NCBI RefSeq assembly: GCF_003590715.1
Contig: NZ_QQVY01000004.1
Location: 248,001-312,000 of the forward strand
DNA: 64,000 nt
Direction: 5' to 3'
Source: Paracoccus sp. JM45
GTDB lineage: Bacteria > Pseudomonadota > Alphaproteobacteria > Rhodobacterales > Rhodobacteraceae
Each line of letters begins with the position of its first letter. Within the stretch, counting starts at the first letter, position 1. Below the pieces are notes generated by a model, which worked only from the letters and a program-made list of their open reading frames with translations, was not told the DNA's origin and ran no database searches. Position numbers and translations under genes: made by a program. Positions 35,409 through 44,758 of this stretch are shown here, piece by piece.

Positions 35409-38400
35409 CTTGGCATCCAGACACGGGTCAGTGACAGCAGCTTGTCCACATCAAGCGGCTTGGACAGGTAATCATTGGCCCCTGCGGCAAGGCATTGGTT
35501 CTGATCCTCGGCCATGGCCTTGGCCGTCAGCATAATGATGGGCAGGGTTTTCCAGCGGGCGATCTTGCGGATTTCGCGGGTGGCGGTCAGACCGTCCATT
35601 TCCGGCATCATCACATCCATCAGCACCAGATCGACCTTGGGTGCCGCGCCGTCATTGACGCGACCAAGGGCATCCAGCGCCTCGCGTCCGTTGCGGGCGA
35701 TCTGCACGGTGGCACCATGCGGTTCGAAAACGCCGGTCAGGGCATAGACGTTGCGGATGTCGTCTTCGACCACCAGAATGCGGCGGCCTTCCAGCTGGGC
35801 GTCGCGGTTCAGCGATGCTGCCAGCATTTCACGCTGTTTTTCCGGCAGGTCGCTGACGACCTGATGCAGGAACAGCGTGACCTCGTTGATCAGACGTTCG
35901 GGCGATTTTGCGCCCTTGATGATGATCGATTTCGAATAGCGGCGCAGGCTTTGTTCCTCGACCTCGGACAGGGTGCGGGCGGTATAGACGATGACCGGCG
36001 GGAAGGATGCCGTGCCATCGCTGTCCAGCTGTTTCAACAGTTCAAACCCCGATGCGTCGGGCAACGTCATATCCAGCACGATACAATCGACCGTTTGGGT
36101 GCGGCACATTTCCAATGCGGCAGCGGCAGTGCCCGCGCCGACGGTTTCAACCTCGTCGCTGGCCAGAAGCGCCTTCAGGCCTTCCATCTGGGCGGGATCA
36201 TCCTCGACGATCAACACGCGGCGCAGACGTTGTTCCATGCGCTGTTCCAGATTGCGAATGGCCGTGGCCAGCGTATCGCGCTGGATCGGTTTCATCATAT
36301 AGCTGATGGCCCCTTGGGCCAGCGCTTGCTTGGTATAATCCTCGGCCGAGACCATATGCACGGGGATATGGCGCGTGGTGGTGTCGCGCTTCAGGCGGTC
36401 CAGTGCAGACAGTCCCGAATGGTCGGGCAAGCCGACATCCATGACAATCGCATGCGGCAGGAAGTGACGCGCGGCGCGCACGGCATCATCGGCGCGGCCG
36501 ACGCAGATACAACGGAAGCCCAGTTCCTGCGCCAGTTCATAGAGCAACTGCGCGAAGGCGGGATCATCCTCGACCACCAGCATGACACGGTCGCCCGGTT
36601 GGGTGATGGCACGGTCGTCGGTCAGGCCGGTCAGCGCGTCCAGCATGATCGGTTCGTCGATCACCTCGGGCTGTTGGGCGGGGGCGCTTGGCAGGGCGCG
36701 GGCGGCGGCTGGCTGGCGTGTGGCGGGGGCTTTTGGCAGGATCAGCGTAAAGACACTGCCCTTTCCGGCCTGACTGGTCAGCGTCACACGCCCGCCGAGC
36801 AGATCGGCCAGTTCGCGCGAAATCGACAGTCCAAGACCCGTGCCGCCAAACCGGCGTGAAATGGTGCCATCCGCCTGACGGAAGGCTTCGAACACGGCCT
36901 CTTGCTGGTCGGTATCAATGCCGATGCCGGTATCGTGGACCGCGAATGCGATCCCCTGCGGAACTGGGGACACCTTCAACGTCACCCGCCCGCGTTCGGT
37001 AAATTTCAACGCGTTCGAGATAAAGTTCCGCAGCACCTGTTCCAGCCGCTGGCTGTCGGTTTCCAGCGCCTCAAGGCCCGGTGCGACATCCGCACTCAGC
37101 TCTAACCCCTTGGATTGGGCCTGCACCTCGAATGCGCGGACAAGTTTCTTGGCGATTTCCTGCGGTTCGACCGTGTCGCGGGCGACATCTAGCTTGCCGG
37201 ATTCGATCTTAGAGAGATCAAGGATGTCGTTGATCAGCAACAACAGATCCTTGCCCGAGCTTTCGATCGTTTCCGCCCAACGCACCTGCTCTGCCGTCAA
37301 GGTGCGGCCACGGTTTTCCGCCAACAGCCGCGACATGATCAGCAGTGCATTCAGCGGCGTGCGCAGTTCATGGGACATATTGGCGACGAATTCGGATTTA
37401 TAGCGGCTTTCGCGGGCCAGTTCGGCGGCCTGATCTTCCAGCATGCGGCGCGATCTGGCCAGCGTATCGCGCTGTTCTTCCAGTTCTTGCGTCTGGCTTT
37501 CCAGCATGGCGTTCTGCTGTTCCAGCTCGGCCTGCTGGGCCTCCAGCCGCAGTTGGCTGTCCTGCAGGGCGCGGGTCTGCTCCTCCAGCTCCTCGTTGGA
37601 GGACGCAAGTTCTTCTGAATGGCTGCGCAATTCTTCGGCCTGCAGGCGGGTTTCTTCCAGCAGTTCCTGCAACTGTCCGCGATACTGGACGGACCTGAAC
37701 GCAATACCCAGACGGTCGGTCAGACGGTCGAACAATTCGCGCACACGTCCCGCGACAGGCCCGTCAAAACCCAGTTCCAGCACGGCATTTACATGGCCAT
37801 TGTCCAGCAGCGGCACCAGCAGCGCCCGTGCAGTCCGGCCACGCGCCAGACTGCTGGACCAGCCAAGGGCGGTTCCTTCGGGCAGCTCCATTTCCACAAT
37901 CGCGGCTTCGGCCACGCAGCGCCCCAGATGCCCTTCACCGGATGCGACACGTTCCGCCAAAGCTGCCTCATCTGCACCCCAGCTTGCAAGGCGGGTAAGG
38001 GCATCACCTTCGCGGGCATAAAGCACACCTGCACGGGCACCCACGCGATCCGCCAGACTGCGCAGAACCTGCTGGCCGAAACGTTCGACAGATAATTCGC
38101 CCTGAATGGCGCGTCCGACACCGACCTGCCCTTTTTGCACCCATTCGCTTTCCATCAGGCGTTCGCGATTGATGATCAGCCCGCGACCACCAAAGGCCAG
38201 CGCGATGTAGACAAGGCCCGCCATGGTCCGGTTCGCAAGCGCAACACCGCTGCCAAAGGATGCATCGTCGAACCCAAAGCCCAAGCCCATCGCAAAACAG
38301 GTCAGGCCCGCCACGATGATCGGGGCAACCGGCCATGGACACATGAACGAAAGCGTCAGCGGCAGGATATAGATCAGCCAGACTGCGGTTCCCAAAGGAA

Positions 38401-38479
38401 AGAACAGATCAAGGGCGAATACCGCCCCAAGCGCAAAGACGATCAGGCCGATAATCGTCATATTTCGGGTGTTGGTCAC
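35405..38479 (-). CDS. Membrane hybrid histidine kinase: TM-GAF-coiled coil-HisKA-HATPase-REC-REC-REC
   Basis: A protein of 1024 residues from a GTG start (38479) with AGGAG 5 nt upstream; the further open frame before it is Arg/Cys-rich and unlikely. Membrane helices lie in about 6-105, GAF about 125-265, and a Glu/Gln-rich coiled coil about 265-365. The phospho-His is H370 (SHELRTPL), and the HATPase spans 470-585 (NFISNALKF at 485, DTGIGI, GGTGLGLSIS). Three receivers follow with acceptors D681, D803 and D955. It overlaps cheR by 4 nt. The input signal is unknown. Confidence 0.9.
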   Translation of the reverse strand: MTNTRNMTIIGLIVFALGAVFALDLFFPLGTAVWLIYILPLTLSFMCPWPVAPIIVAGLTCFAMGLGFGFDDASFGSGVALANRTMAGLVYIALAFGGRGLIINRERLMESEWVQKGQVGVGRAIQGELSVERFGQQVLRSLADRVGARAGVLYAREGDALTRLASWGADEAALAERVASGEGHLGRCVAEAAIVEMELPEGTALGWSSSLARGRTARALLVPLLDNGHVNAVLELGFDGPVAGRVRELFDRLTDRLGIAFRSVQYRGQLQELLEETRLQAEELRSHSEELASSNEELEEQTRALQDSQLRLEAQQAELEQQNAMLESQTQELEEQRDTLARSRRMLEDQAAELARESRYKSEFVANMSHELRTPLNALLIMSRLLAENRGRTLTAEQVRWAETIESSGKDLLLLINDILDLSKIESGKLDVARDTVEPQEIAKKLVRAFEVQAQSKGLELSADVAPGLEALETDSQRLEQVLRNFISNALKFTERGRVTLKVSPVPQGIAFAVHDTGIGIDTDQQEAVFEAFRQADGTISRRFGGTGLGLSISRELADLLGGRVTLTSQAGKGSVFTLILPKAPATRQPAAARALPSAPAQQPEVIDEPIMLDALTGLTDDRAITQPGDRVMLVVEDDPAFAQLLYELAQELGFRCICVGRADDAVRAARHFLPHAIVMDVGLPDHSGLSALDRLKRDTTTRHIPVHMVSAEDYTKQALAQGAISYMMKPIQRDTLATAIRNLEQRMEQRLRRVLIVEDDPAQMEGLKALLASDEVETVGAGTAAAALEMCRTQTVDCIVLDMTLPDASGFELLKQLDSDGTASFPPVIVYTARTLSEVEEQSLRRYSKSIIIKGAKSPERLINEVTLFLHQVVSDLPEKQREMLAASLNRDAQLEGRRILVVEDDIRNVYALTGVFEPHGATVQIARNGREALDALGRVNDGAAPKVDLVLMDVMMPEMDGLTATREIRKIARWKTLPIIMLTAKAMAEDQNQCLAAGANDYLSKPLDVDKLLSLTRVWMPR

Positions 38480-38672
38480 TTGTTCTCCTGCAGGCACCGG
38501 GCGGATCCGCAAAATCGACGGACGCCGTCGAACGCACAAGCACGCCAAATCGTTCAATGGAAAATGACTGATAAATGATAATCATGGAACAGGATGTGCA
38601 TTCCGAAGATAACCGTTTGTGATGCCTGTCTAAATGCGCCGCGCCCCAATGTCGATTCGCAATAGCATGACG

Positions 38673-39224
38673 TCAGGTCCGCGGTCCGCGCCGCCACATC
38701 CGTCCCCAGACCCCGTCACGACGGACCAGCCCGTGATAAAGCGCAGCCCCGATATGCAGCGCCAGTATCGCCATCAGCCCCCAGCCTGCCGTCTCGTGCA
38801 GCCAGCTGGCGGTATCGGCAAGCGCTTTGTTGCGCGGGATCAGGACAGGAAAGCCGATTGCATCTAGAACTTCGATCGGGAAGCCACCTGCGCGCACCCG
38901 GATATATCCGGTGACCGGCATGACGATCATCAAAGCATATAGCAGCCCGTGCGACAGCCCTGCGACCTTGCGCTGCCAGTTAGGCAGGTCACGCGGCAAA
39001 GGCGGCGCGTGATGGAATATCCGCCACAGGATACGCAGCATGATCACCACAAGCAGTGCGGCACCTGTGTTTTTATGAAAGAAAAACAGCGCATCCTGAA
39101 CCGGACGCGGCAAGCCGTCGCGAACCATAACCAGGCCGGCAGGGATCATTAGCAAAATTGCGGCGGCAACCACCCAATGCAGCAGGCGTGCGACCCTATC
39201 ATAGCTTTTCGGTTCCTGTGCCAT
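38673..39224 (-). CDS. Cytochrome b561
   Basis: A 183-residue four-helix membrane cytochrome of the Ni/Fe-hydrogenase b-type/CybB family. Heme histidines are visible in RLLHWVVAA, FFFHKNTGA, GLSHGLLYAL and the final HETAGW..LHIGAALYHG segment. ATG 39224 is chosen because CAGGAG precedes it by 6 nt; upstream open frame has no SD. It moves electrons from quinol to an unknown acceptor. Divergent from the CDP-alcohol phosphotransferase gene. Confidence 0.9.
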   Translation of the reverse strand: MAQEPKSYDRVARLLHWVVAAAILLMIPAGLVMVRDGLPRPVQDALFFFHKNTGAALLVVIMLRILWRIFHHAPPLPRDLPNWQRKVAGLSHGLLYALMIVMPVTGYIRVRAGGFPIEVLDAIGFPVLIPRNKALADTASWLHETAGWGLMAILALHIGAALYHGLVRRDGVWGRMWRRGPRT

Positions 39225-39317
39225 CCGCATCTCCTGTCTGTCGCAATATGCTAACACGGCCTTCCCCTGCGACAAGCGGCAGCTTGACGCGCCGATCCGC
39301 TGCCATATGGTCACGCG

Positions 39318-40046
39318 ATGCAGATATCCGATCCCCAAAATCCAACGAAAACCAATCATAGACGCGTCATTCCGTCAGGCGTGGTTCCTGCAATTCTGGC
39401 AGGGATGGCTGTTTCTGTCCTGACAGGCGCTTTTGCACTGCATCAAGGGCAAAGCGGGATCCTGTCTGGCGGGATTTTCCTGCTGGCCGCAGGCGGCATC
39501 ATGCGTGGTGCGATACAGCATTACCCGCACAGCCGCTTTGGCGCATGTAATGCAGTGACGATGGCGCGAATGGCGCTGGGTTGCGCCCTGCTGGCATCGC
39601 TGGTGACAGGACAGGTCGCAGGCTGGGCGGTGGCAACCGTGGCTGCGGTGTCCCTTGCCCTGGACGGGATCGACGGTTTTCTGGCGCGACGCAGCGGCTT
39701 GATGTCGGATTTCGGCGCACGCTTCGACATGGAGGTGGACGCAGCCTTTGCATTGATCCTATCCTTACATGCCCTGATCGGCGACCCCGTCGGCCTCGAG
39801 GTGCTGGTTCTTGGCCTGATGCGGTATCTGTTCATCGGCGCAGGGTTTATCTGGCCATGGCTGACCGCCCCGCTTTGCGACAGCATATGGCGCAAGGCCA
39901 TTTGTGTGCTGCAGATCGCCACACTGATCATCCTGCAGCTGCCGTTCCTGTCGGAAGGTCAGGGTATTATCATCGCCCGCATCGCTTCGGCCGCACTGCT
40001 ATGGTCGTTCGGGCGTGATATCCTGTGGCTAAGGGCACGGCGATGA
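39318..40046 (+). CDS. CDP-alcohol phosphatidyltransferase
   Basis: A 242-residue integral membrane enzyme. The CDP-AP motif DG-x2-AR-x8-G-x3-D-x3-D is intact at about residues 118-138 (DGIDGFLARRSG..). Such enzymes transfer a phosphoalcohol from a CDP-activated donor to an alcohol, as in phosphatidylglycerol, phosphatidylinositol or phosphatidylcholine synthesis. The neighbours are not housekeeping lipid genes, so a specialised phospholipid or polar-head transfer is likely. It overlaps the next gene by ATGA and starts a four-gene coupled operon. Confidence 0.88.
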   Translation: MQISDPQNPTKTNHRRVIPSGVVPAILAGMAVSVLTGAFALHQGQSGILSGGIFLLAAGGIMRGAIQHYPHSRFGACNAVTMARMALGCALLASLVTGQVAGWAVATVAAVSLALDGIDGFLARRSGLMSDFGARFDMEVDAAFALILSLHALIGDPVGLEVLVLGLMRYLFIGAGFIWPWLTAPLCDSIWRKAICVLQIATLIILQLPFLSEGQGIIIARIASAALLWSFGRDILWLRARR

Positions 40047-41590
40047 TCCGCTCGATCCTTGCACTGCTGGTCCTGCATCTGCTGACGTCCCTGCCCGCCG
40101 CGCCTTCGCCGCTGGTTCTATCCGCATTTGCCGTGCCCAAGCTGGATATGTTGATCCTTGCCACCGCAATGATCCTTGCTAAAGACGGATATCTTGGCCG
40201 CATCATCCGGATTGCCGGAACCGTGGCCCTTGGACTGGTGACCATCCTGAAATGCGCCGATCTGGCGATGCGGGAAAGCCTTGGCCGCAACTTCAATCCG
40301 GTGGCGGATTTGCCGCTGATTGATGCGTTGGTGCGCCTTGTGGCGGGGACCGTCGGCGTTTGGGCGGCCATCGGCGCGGTTATTGCGGCTATTCTGGCGG
40401 GCATGACGATGCTTTACGCCCTATGGTGGGCGCTGGGCGTTCTGGGCCGGTCAGGACGTTATCTGGCATGGTCGATTGGGGGACTGGCAGTTGCGATCCT
40501 GCTGCTGGCACCTGTTACGTTGCCGAACTGGACCTTTGCACGGGATCGTGGGCTGCTTGCAGCCTCGACCATCACCGAGTTGCGTGATTTTCGCGTTCAG
40601 GCGCGTCTGGACCCGATGCAGCAGATCCCGAAACCCTTTTCGAAGATTGACCGCGATGTGCTGGTGATCTTTCTGGAAAGCTATGGCCGGACCAGCTTTG
40701 ATACTCCGTTCTATGCCCAGCGCCACTTGGAAACACTGTCACAGGCCCAGCGCCGCTTGTCGGATGCAGGACTTACCATGCGATCAGGCTTTCTGACCTC
40801 GCCCACGCATGGGGGTCAAAGCTGGCTGGCGCATTCGACCTTTATGAACGGAATGACCATCGGGGATCAGACCCGTTATCAGGCGTCCATTGCCAGCGGT
40901 CGCCAGACCCTGTTCCACCATGCACAACGCGGCGGTTTTTACACCGCCGCCATCATGCCTGCCATCACACGCGCTTGGCCCGAAGGGCTGACCATGGGTT
41001 TCGACGAGATCTTTGCCGATGGTGATCTTGGCTATCAAGGGCTGCCCTTCAACTGGATCACCATGCCTGACCAGTTCACCCTGACGGCGCTGGACCGGAT
41101 CCGGAACGCGCAGCCACGCCCGGTCTTTGCAGAGGTTGCGCTGATTTCATCCCATGCGCCTTGGGTTCCGGTCCCGCAGATGGTAGACTGGGATCAGGTC
41201 GGCGATGGCACCATATTCAGTGACATGGCGCAGGCTGGCGATTCACCGAAAGAGGTCTGGCGCGACCGTGACCGTGTCCGGTCGCAATATCGCGATGCCA
41301 TCGACTATACGCTGCAGGCGGTTATGGAATATGCCGGACGTCAGGGTCGGAATGCCCCGTTGATGGTATTGGTGGGTGACCATCAGGCTGCGACGTCGAT
41401 CGGGTTGGACGATCGCAGGCAGGTTCCCATCCATATCATCGGACCCGCTGCATTGGTTGATCTGACCGCGGATTGGGGTCTGACCTCGGGGCTGATCCCG
41501 CCCGATGATGCCGCGCCTTTACCCATGGACCAGATGCGCGACAATCTGTTGCGGAGCTTTTCCCTGCCTGTCGACGTTCCCCCGGCATGA
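40043..41590 (+). CDS. Membrane-anchored sulfatase/phosphotransferase-like enzyme (alkaline phosphatase superfamily)
   Basis: A 515-residue protein with four or five N-terminal helices (to about 165) and a large periplasmic domain. The domain has VLVIFLESYGRTSFD (about 211), resembling the metal-binding FESxG of LtaS/OpgB-type phosphoglycerol transferases; SPTHGGQSWLAHSTFMNG (about 257), where the nucleophile should lie; ISSHAPWVPV (about 376); and VGDHQA (about 455). This suggests transfer or hydrolysis of a phospho-alcohol or sulfate group outside the membrane. ATG 40043 overlaps the preceding stop. Confidence 0.8.
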   Translation: MIRSILALLVLHLLTSLPAAPSPLVLSAFAVPKLDMLILATAMILAKDGYLGRIIRIAGTVALGLVTILKCADLAMRESLGRNFNPVADLPLIDALVRLVAGTVGVWAAIGAVIAAILAGMTMLYALWWALGVLGRSGRYLAWSIGGLAVAILLLAPVTLPNWTFARDRGLLAASTITELRDFRVQARLDPMQQIPKPFSKIDRDVLVIFLESYGRTSFDTPFYAQRHLETLSQAQRRLSDAGLTMRSGFLTSPTHGGQSWLAHSTFMNGMTIGDQTRYQASIASGRQTLFHHAQRGGFYTAAIMPAITRAWPEGLTMGFDEIFADGDLGYQGLPFNWITMPDQFTLTALDRIRNAQPRPVFAEVALISSHAPWVPVPQMVDWDQVGDGTIFSDMAQAGDSPKEVWRDRDRVRSQYRDAIDYTLQAVMEYAGRQGRNAPLMVLVGDHQAATSIGLDDRRQVPIHIIGPAALVDLTADWGLTSGLIPPDDAAPLPMDQMRDNLLRSFSLPVDVPPA

Positions 41591-42522
41591 CAGGCACAAA
41601 AATTCTTCAATTGCTGGCAGCGTTCATCCTGATGGGGCTGCTTTGGGCAGGGCTTGACGGGGCGCACGCCTTATCACTGCTAAGGCAGGCCGATGCTGGT
41701 TGGTTGGTTGCTGCCTTACTGGTGCTGACGGTGCAAACCGTCCTTTCTGCCTATAGATGGCAATTCACGGCGCGTCAGCTTGGACAAAGCTTTAGCCTGC
41801 GCCACAGCATCAGTGAATATTACCTGTCGCAGATCGTGAACCAGTCTTTGCCCGGCGGCGTGTTGGGCGACGCTGGCCGTGCGCTTCGTGCCCGCCACGA
41901 CGGCGGCTTGCAACGTGCGGGCGCAGGCGTGGTGATTGAACGTGCTTTGGGGCAGGCCAGCCTTCTGGTTATTCTGGCCACGGCCTTTCTGGTCCCCACC
42001 CGCCCTGACCTGCCATTGGCTGTCCAGGGCATCATCACCCTGCTTCTGGCAGGCGGGGTGATGATTGTCGGTGCCCTATATGGTGCAACGTTCATAACAG
42101 GCCATATAGGCAAGACGGCACGCAGCTGTGCATCTTTGATCCGGCGTGCTTTATTGGATAACGGTTCCTTGCCCCGCCAAATTGTCCTTAACCTGTCCAT
42201 CACTGCCGCCAATATTGCCGCATTCGCCTTCTGCGCCCGCGCGACAGGCACGATGATGTCGGCTTCGCAGGCAGCATTGTTGGTCCCCCTAATCCTGCTG
42301 ACCATGATCATCCCCCTGACCATCAGTGGATGGGGGGTCCGCGAAGGTGCCGCTGCCGCTCTGTTTCCCCTGATCGGCGCCACAGGTGCTGCAGGACTGG
42401 CGGCCAGTACAGCGTTCGGCCTGATGTTTCTGGTCAGCACCCTTCCCGGCCTTCTGGTATTGATCCTCCAGAGCCGCACCTCTCTGACATCCGTCCCGCC
42501 CCAAATGCAGGTAGACCCGTGA
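41587..42522 (+). CDS. Flippase-like / lysylphosphatidylglycerol synthase TM-region protein (UPF0104)
   Basis: A 311-residue polytopic membrane protein with seven or eight helices. The QIVNQSLPGGVLGDAGRALRAR block (about 80-100) and the ISGWGVREGAAAALF block (about 235-250) are typical of the LPG_synthase_TM/flippase-like family (AglD2/MprF N-terminal half). Members move lipid-linked groups across the membrane. The catalytic domain of MprF is absent, so it is a stand-alone membrane part. It overlaps both neighbours by 4 nt. Confidence 0.85.
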   Translation: MTGTKILQLLAAFILMGLLWAGLDGAHALSLLRQADAGWLVAALLVLTVQTVLSAYRWQFTARQLGQSFSLRHSISEYYLSQIVNQSLPGGVLGDAGRALRARHDGGLQRAGAGVVIERALGQASLLVILATAFLVPTRPDLPLAVQGIITLLLAGGVMIVGALYGATFITGHIGKTARSCASLIRRALLDNGSLPRQIVLNLSITAANIAAFAFCARATGTMMSASQAALLVPLILLTMIIPLTISGWGVREGAAAALFPLIGATGAAGLAASTAFGLMFLVSTLPGLLVLILQSRTSLTSVPPQMQVDP

Positions 42523-43583
42523 CCCATGCCCATGCCCATGCCCATTCAGCCGTCTTCGCCCTACCCGGAGATATCAATACCCTGACCGGCGGCTATATCT
42601 ATGACCGTCGACTGGTCGCGGGCCTGCGCGATCAGGGCAGACAGGTTCAGGTGCTAAGCCTGCCAGACAGCTTTCCGACACCTGATGCGTCACAAATGGC
42701 CGCGGCAATGGCGCAGCTGCTGGCGTTGCCTGCTGATGTGCCCGTGATCATTGACGGCTTGGCCTTTGGTGCGCTGGATACCGTCGCCCTGCAGAACATG
42801 CGTGCACCTGTCATCGCGATGATCCACCACCCGTTGGCACAAGAAAGCGCCCTGCCTGCCGATCTGGCCGATCACCTGTTTCGCACGGAACGCGCCAATC
42901 TGCGTATGGCCCGCCATATCATTGTGCCCAGCCCCCATACAAAACAGATGCTTGTCGAACGCTATGATGTCGCGCCCCAGCATATCACGATTGCCCGCCC
43001 CGGAACGCTGGCAAGGAAAGGCAGCATCAAAGGCCCCGTATCGTCGCCACCTTTGATCCTGTCAGTCGGTATTCTGCATCCGCGCAAAGGCCATGATGTG
43101 CTGATTGATGCTTTAGGCCAGTTGACCGATCTGGACTGGCAGGCTGTAATTGTCGGCAACCCGTGGGACGGGGACTATGTTCGCGACCTGAACGACCGGA
43201 TCACGGCCAGCGGGCTGGGTGAAAGACTGCGTCTGGCGGGCAAACTTCCCGATGATGATCTACAGGCGCTTTACGGCAAAGCTTCGGTCTTTGCGCTGGC
43301 AACCCGTTACGAAGGCTATGGCATTGTTTTTGACGAGGCGCTGTCCCACGGCCTGCCGATTGTCAGCACCCGCACCGGCGCAGTGCCGGACACCGTGCCG
43401 CAGGATGCAGGTATTCTGGTGCCGGTTGATGATGCCACTGCCTTCGCGAATGCCCTGCGCGACATGCTGGCAGACCCGCACAGACGCGACATTTTCGCAA
43501 AGGCGGCGGCAGAAGCCGGTGCGATCTTGCCGGATTGGGCGCAGACTGCGGAAATTGCGGGTCAGGTGATCGACAACCTGTAA
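42519..43583 (+). CDS. Glycosyltransferase family 4
   Basis: A 354-residue GT-B glycosyltransferase. The N-terminal domain has the acceptor-side GDINTLTGGYIYDRRL; the C-terminal domain has SVGILHPRKGHD (about 186) and the EX7E motif in YEGYGIVFDEALSHGLP (about 265). GTG 42519 overlaps the flippase stop (GTGA). A near-perfect fourfold CCCATG repeat at the start encodes THAHAHAHS. The donor sugar is unknown. Last of the four-gene operon. Confidence 0.87.
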   Translation: MTHAHAHAHSAVFALPGDINTLTGGYIYDRRLVAGLRDQGRQVQVLSLPDSFPTPDASQMAAAMAQLLALPADVPVIIDGLAFGALDTVALQNMRAPVIAMIHHPLAQESALPADLADHLFRTERANLRMARHIIVPSPHTKQMLVERYDVAPQHITIARPGTLARKGSIKGPVSSPPLILSVGILHPRKGHDVLIDALGQLTDLDWQAVIVGNPWDGDYVRDLNDRITASGLGERLRLAGKLPDDDLQALYGKASVFALATRYEGYGIVFDEALSHGLPIVSTRTGAVPDTVPQDAGILVPVDDATAFANALRDMLADPHRRDIFAKAAAEAGAILPDWAQTAEIAGQVIDNL

Positions 43584-43651
43584 GCTGGCAGCTGTAGACA
43601 GGCGTTGTCCCCTGCCCCAATATGCGCCGAAACATAGGCCCGAGGCGCTGC

Positions 43652-44065
43652 ATGAAATCCCTGTTCCATCTTGCCATCCATATCACCGACTTTAACGAAG
43701 CCCGCCGCTTTTACGGCGATATCCTTGGCTGCGCCGAGGGTCGGTCCACCGACACATGGGTCGACTTCGACTTTTTCGGTCACCAGCTGTCGCTGCATCT
43801 GGGCACGCCTTTCCCCACCACGCGAACGGGGAAAGTGGGCGACCATATGGTGATGATGCCGCATATGGGCGTAGTGCTGCGGCTGGATGACTGGATGGCG
43901 CTGGCGGACCGGTTGAAATCGCATGGCGTTGCATTCGACATCCCGCCGGTCATCCGCTTTGAAGGTCAGCCCGGCGAACAGCGAACGATGTTCTTCTTTG
44001 ACCCTTCGGGCAATCCGATCGAGGTCAAAGGTTTCGCCGATTTCGACGGGCTGTTCGCGGCCTGA
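43652..44065 (+). CDS. VOC-family (glyoxalase/dioxygenase-like) protein
   Basis: A 137-residue protein with paired VOC beta-alpha-beta units: LFHLAIHITDFNEARRFYGDILG at the N-terminus and FFFDPSGNPIEVKGF at the C-terminus. Metal ligands H6 and E129 fit the fold, with H47 (FGHQLSLH region) as a further candidate. The substrate is unknown. It follows the GT4 gene by 68 bp and could be a fifth operon member. Its stop directly abuts the phoB stop on the other strand. Confidence 0.8.
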   Translation: MKSLFHLAIHITDFNEARRFYGDILGCAEGRSTDTWVDFDFFGHQLSLHLGTPFPTTRTGKVGDHMVMMPHMGVVLRLDDWMALADRLKSHGVAFDIPPVIRFEGQPGEQRTMFFFDPSGNPIEVKGFADFDGLFAA

Positions 44066-44758
44066 TCAGCCAAGGGCATATCCGGTGCCGCGCACCGTGC
44101 GCACCGGATTGTCGCCGCCATTCTGCATTAGCGCCTTGCGTAGACGTCCGACATGGACGTCGATGGTGCGGGTATCGACATAGATGTCGCGCCCCCAGAC
44201 CCGATCCAGCAGCTGTTCACGCGTCCAGACACGTCCGGGCTTTTCCATCAGTGTGGACAGCAGACGGAATTCGGTCGGCCCCAGATGCAAAGCCTGACCT
44301 GCACGGAACACGCGGTGTTCCGATGCGTCCAGTATGATATCCGAAAAACTAAGACGTTCACCCATGCTTGCTGGACGCGTGCGGCGCAACTGGGTGCGCA
44401 GACGGGCCATCAGCTCGACCACGGAATAGGGTTTGACGACGTAATCATCGGCACCCGTTTCAAGGCCGCGCACACGGTCGACTTCTTCGGCGCGGGCGGA
44501 CAGCATGATGATGGGGATATTACGGGTCGAGGGGTCTGCCTTGACCTGACGGCACACCTCGATTCCCGATACCTTGGGCAACATCCAGTCCAGCACGATC
44601 AGGTCGGGCATCTCTTCCTGAACCAGCAACAGCGCATCCTCGCCGTTGTCGGCCACCACGCACTCGAAGCCTTCGGCTTCGAGATTGTAGTGCAGGACCT
44701 CGCGTTGCGCGCCCTCATCTTCGACGATCAAAACGCAGGGGGCCTGACGGGACATCAT
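44066..44758 (-). CDS. phoB: Phosphate regulon response regulator PhoB
   Basis: A 230-residue OmpR/PhoB-type regulator. Receiver: acceptor Asp in LIVLDWMLP (about 53) with EDE at 13-15 and K in YVVKPYS (about 105). The winged-helix domain ends with DTRTIDVHVGRLRKAL and VRTVRGTGYAL, typical of PhoB. ATG 44758 overlaps the phoU stop as TGATG. It is the last gene of the pst-pho operon, so it is probably induced by its own product through the Pho box before pstS. No phoR is adjacent. Confidence 0.93.
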   Translation of the reverse strand: MMSRQAPCVLIVEDEGAQREVLHYNLEAEGFECVVADNGEDALLLVQEEMPDLIVLDWMLPKVSGIEVCRQVKADPSTRNIPIIMLSARAEEVDRVRGLETGADDYVVKPYSVVELMARLRTQLRRTRPASMGERLSFSDIILDASEHRVFRAGQALHLGPTEFRLLSTLMEKPGRVWTREQLLDRVWGRDIYVDTRTIDVHVGRLRKALMQNGGDNPVRTVRGTGYALG

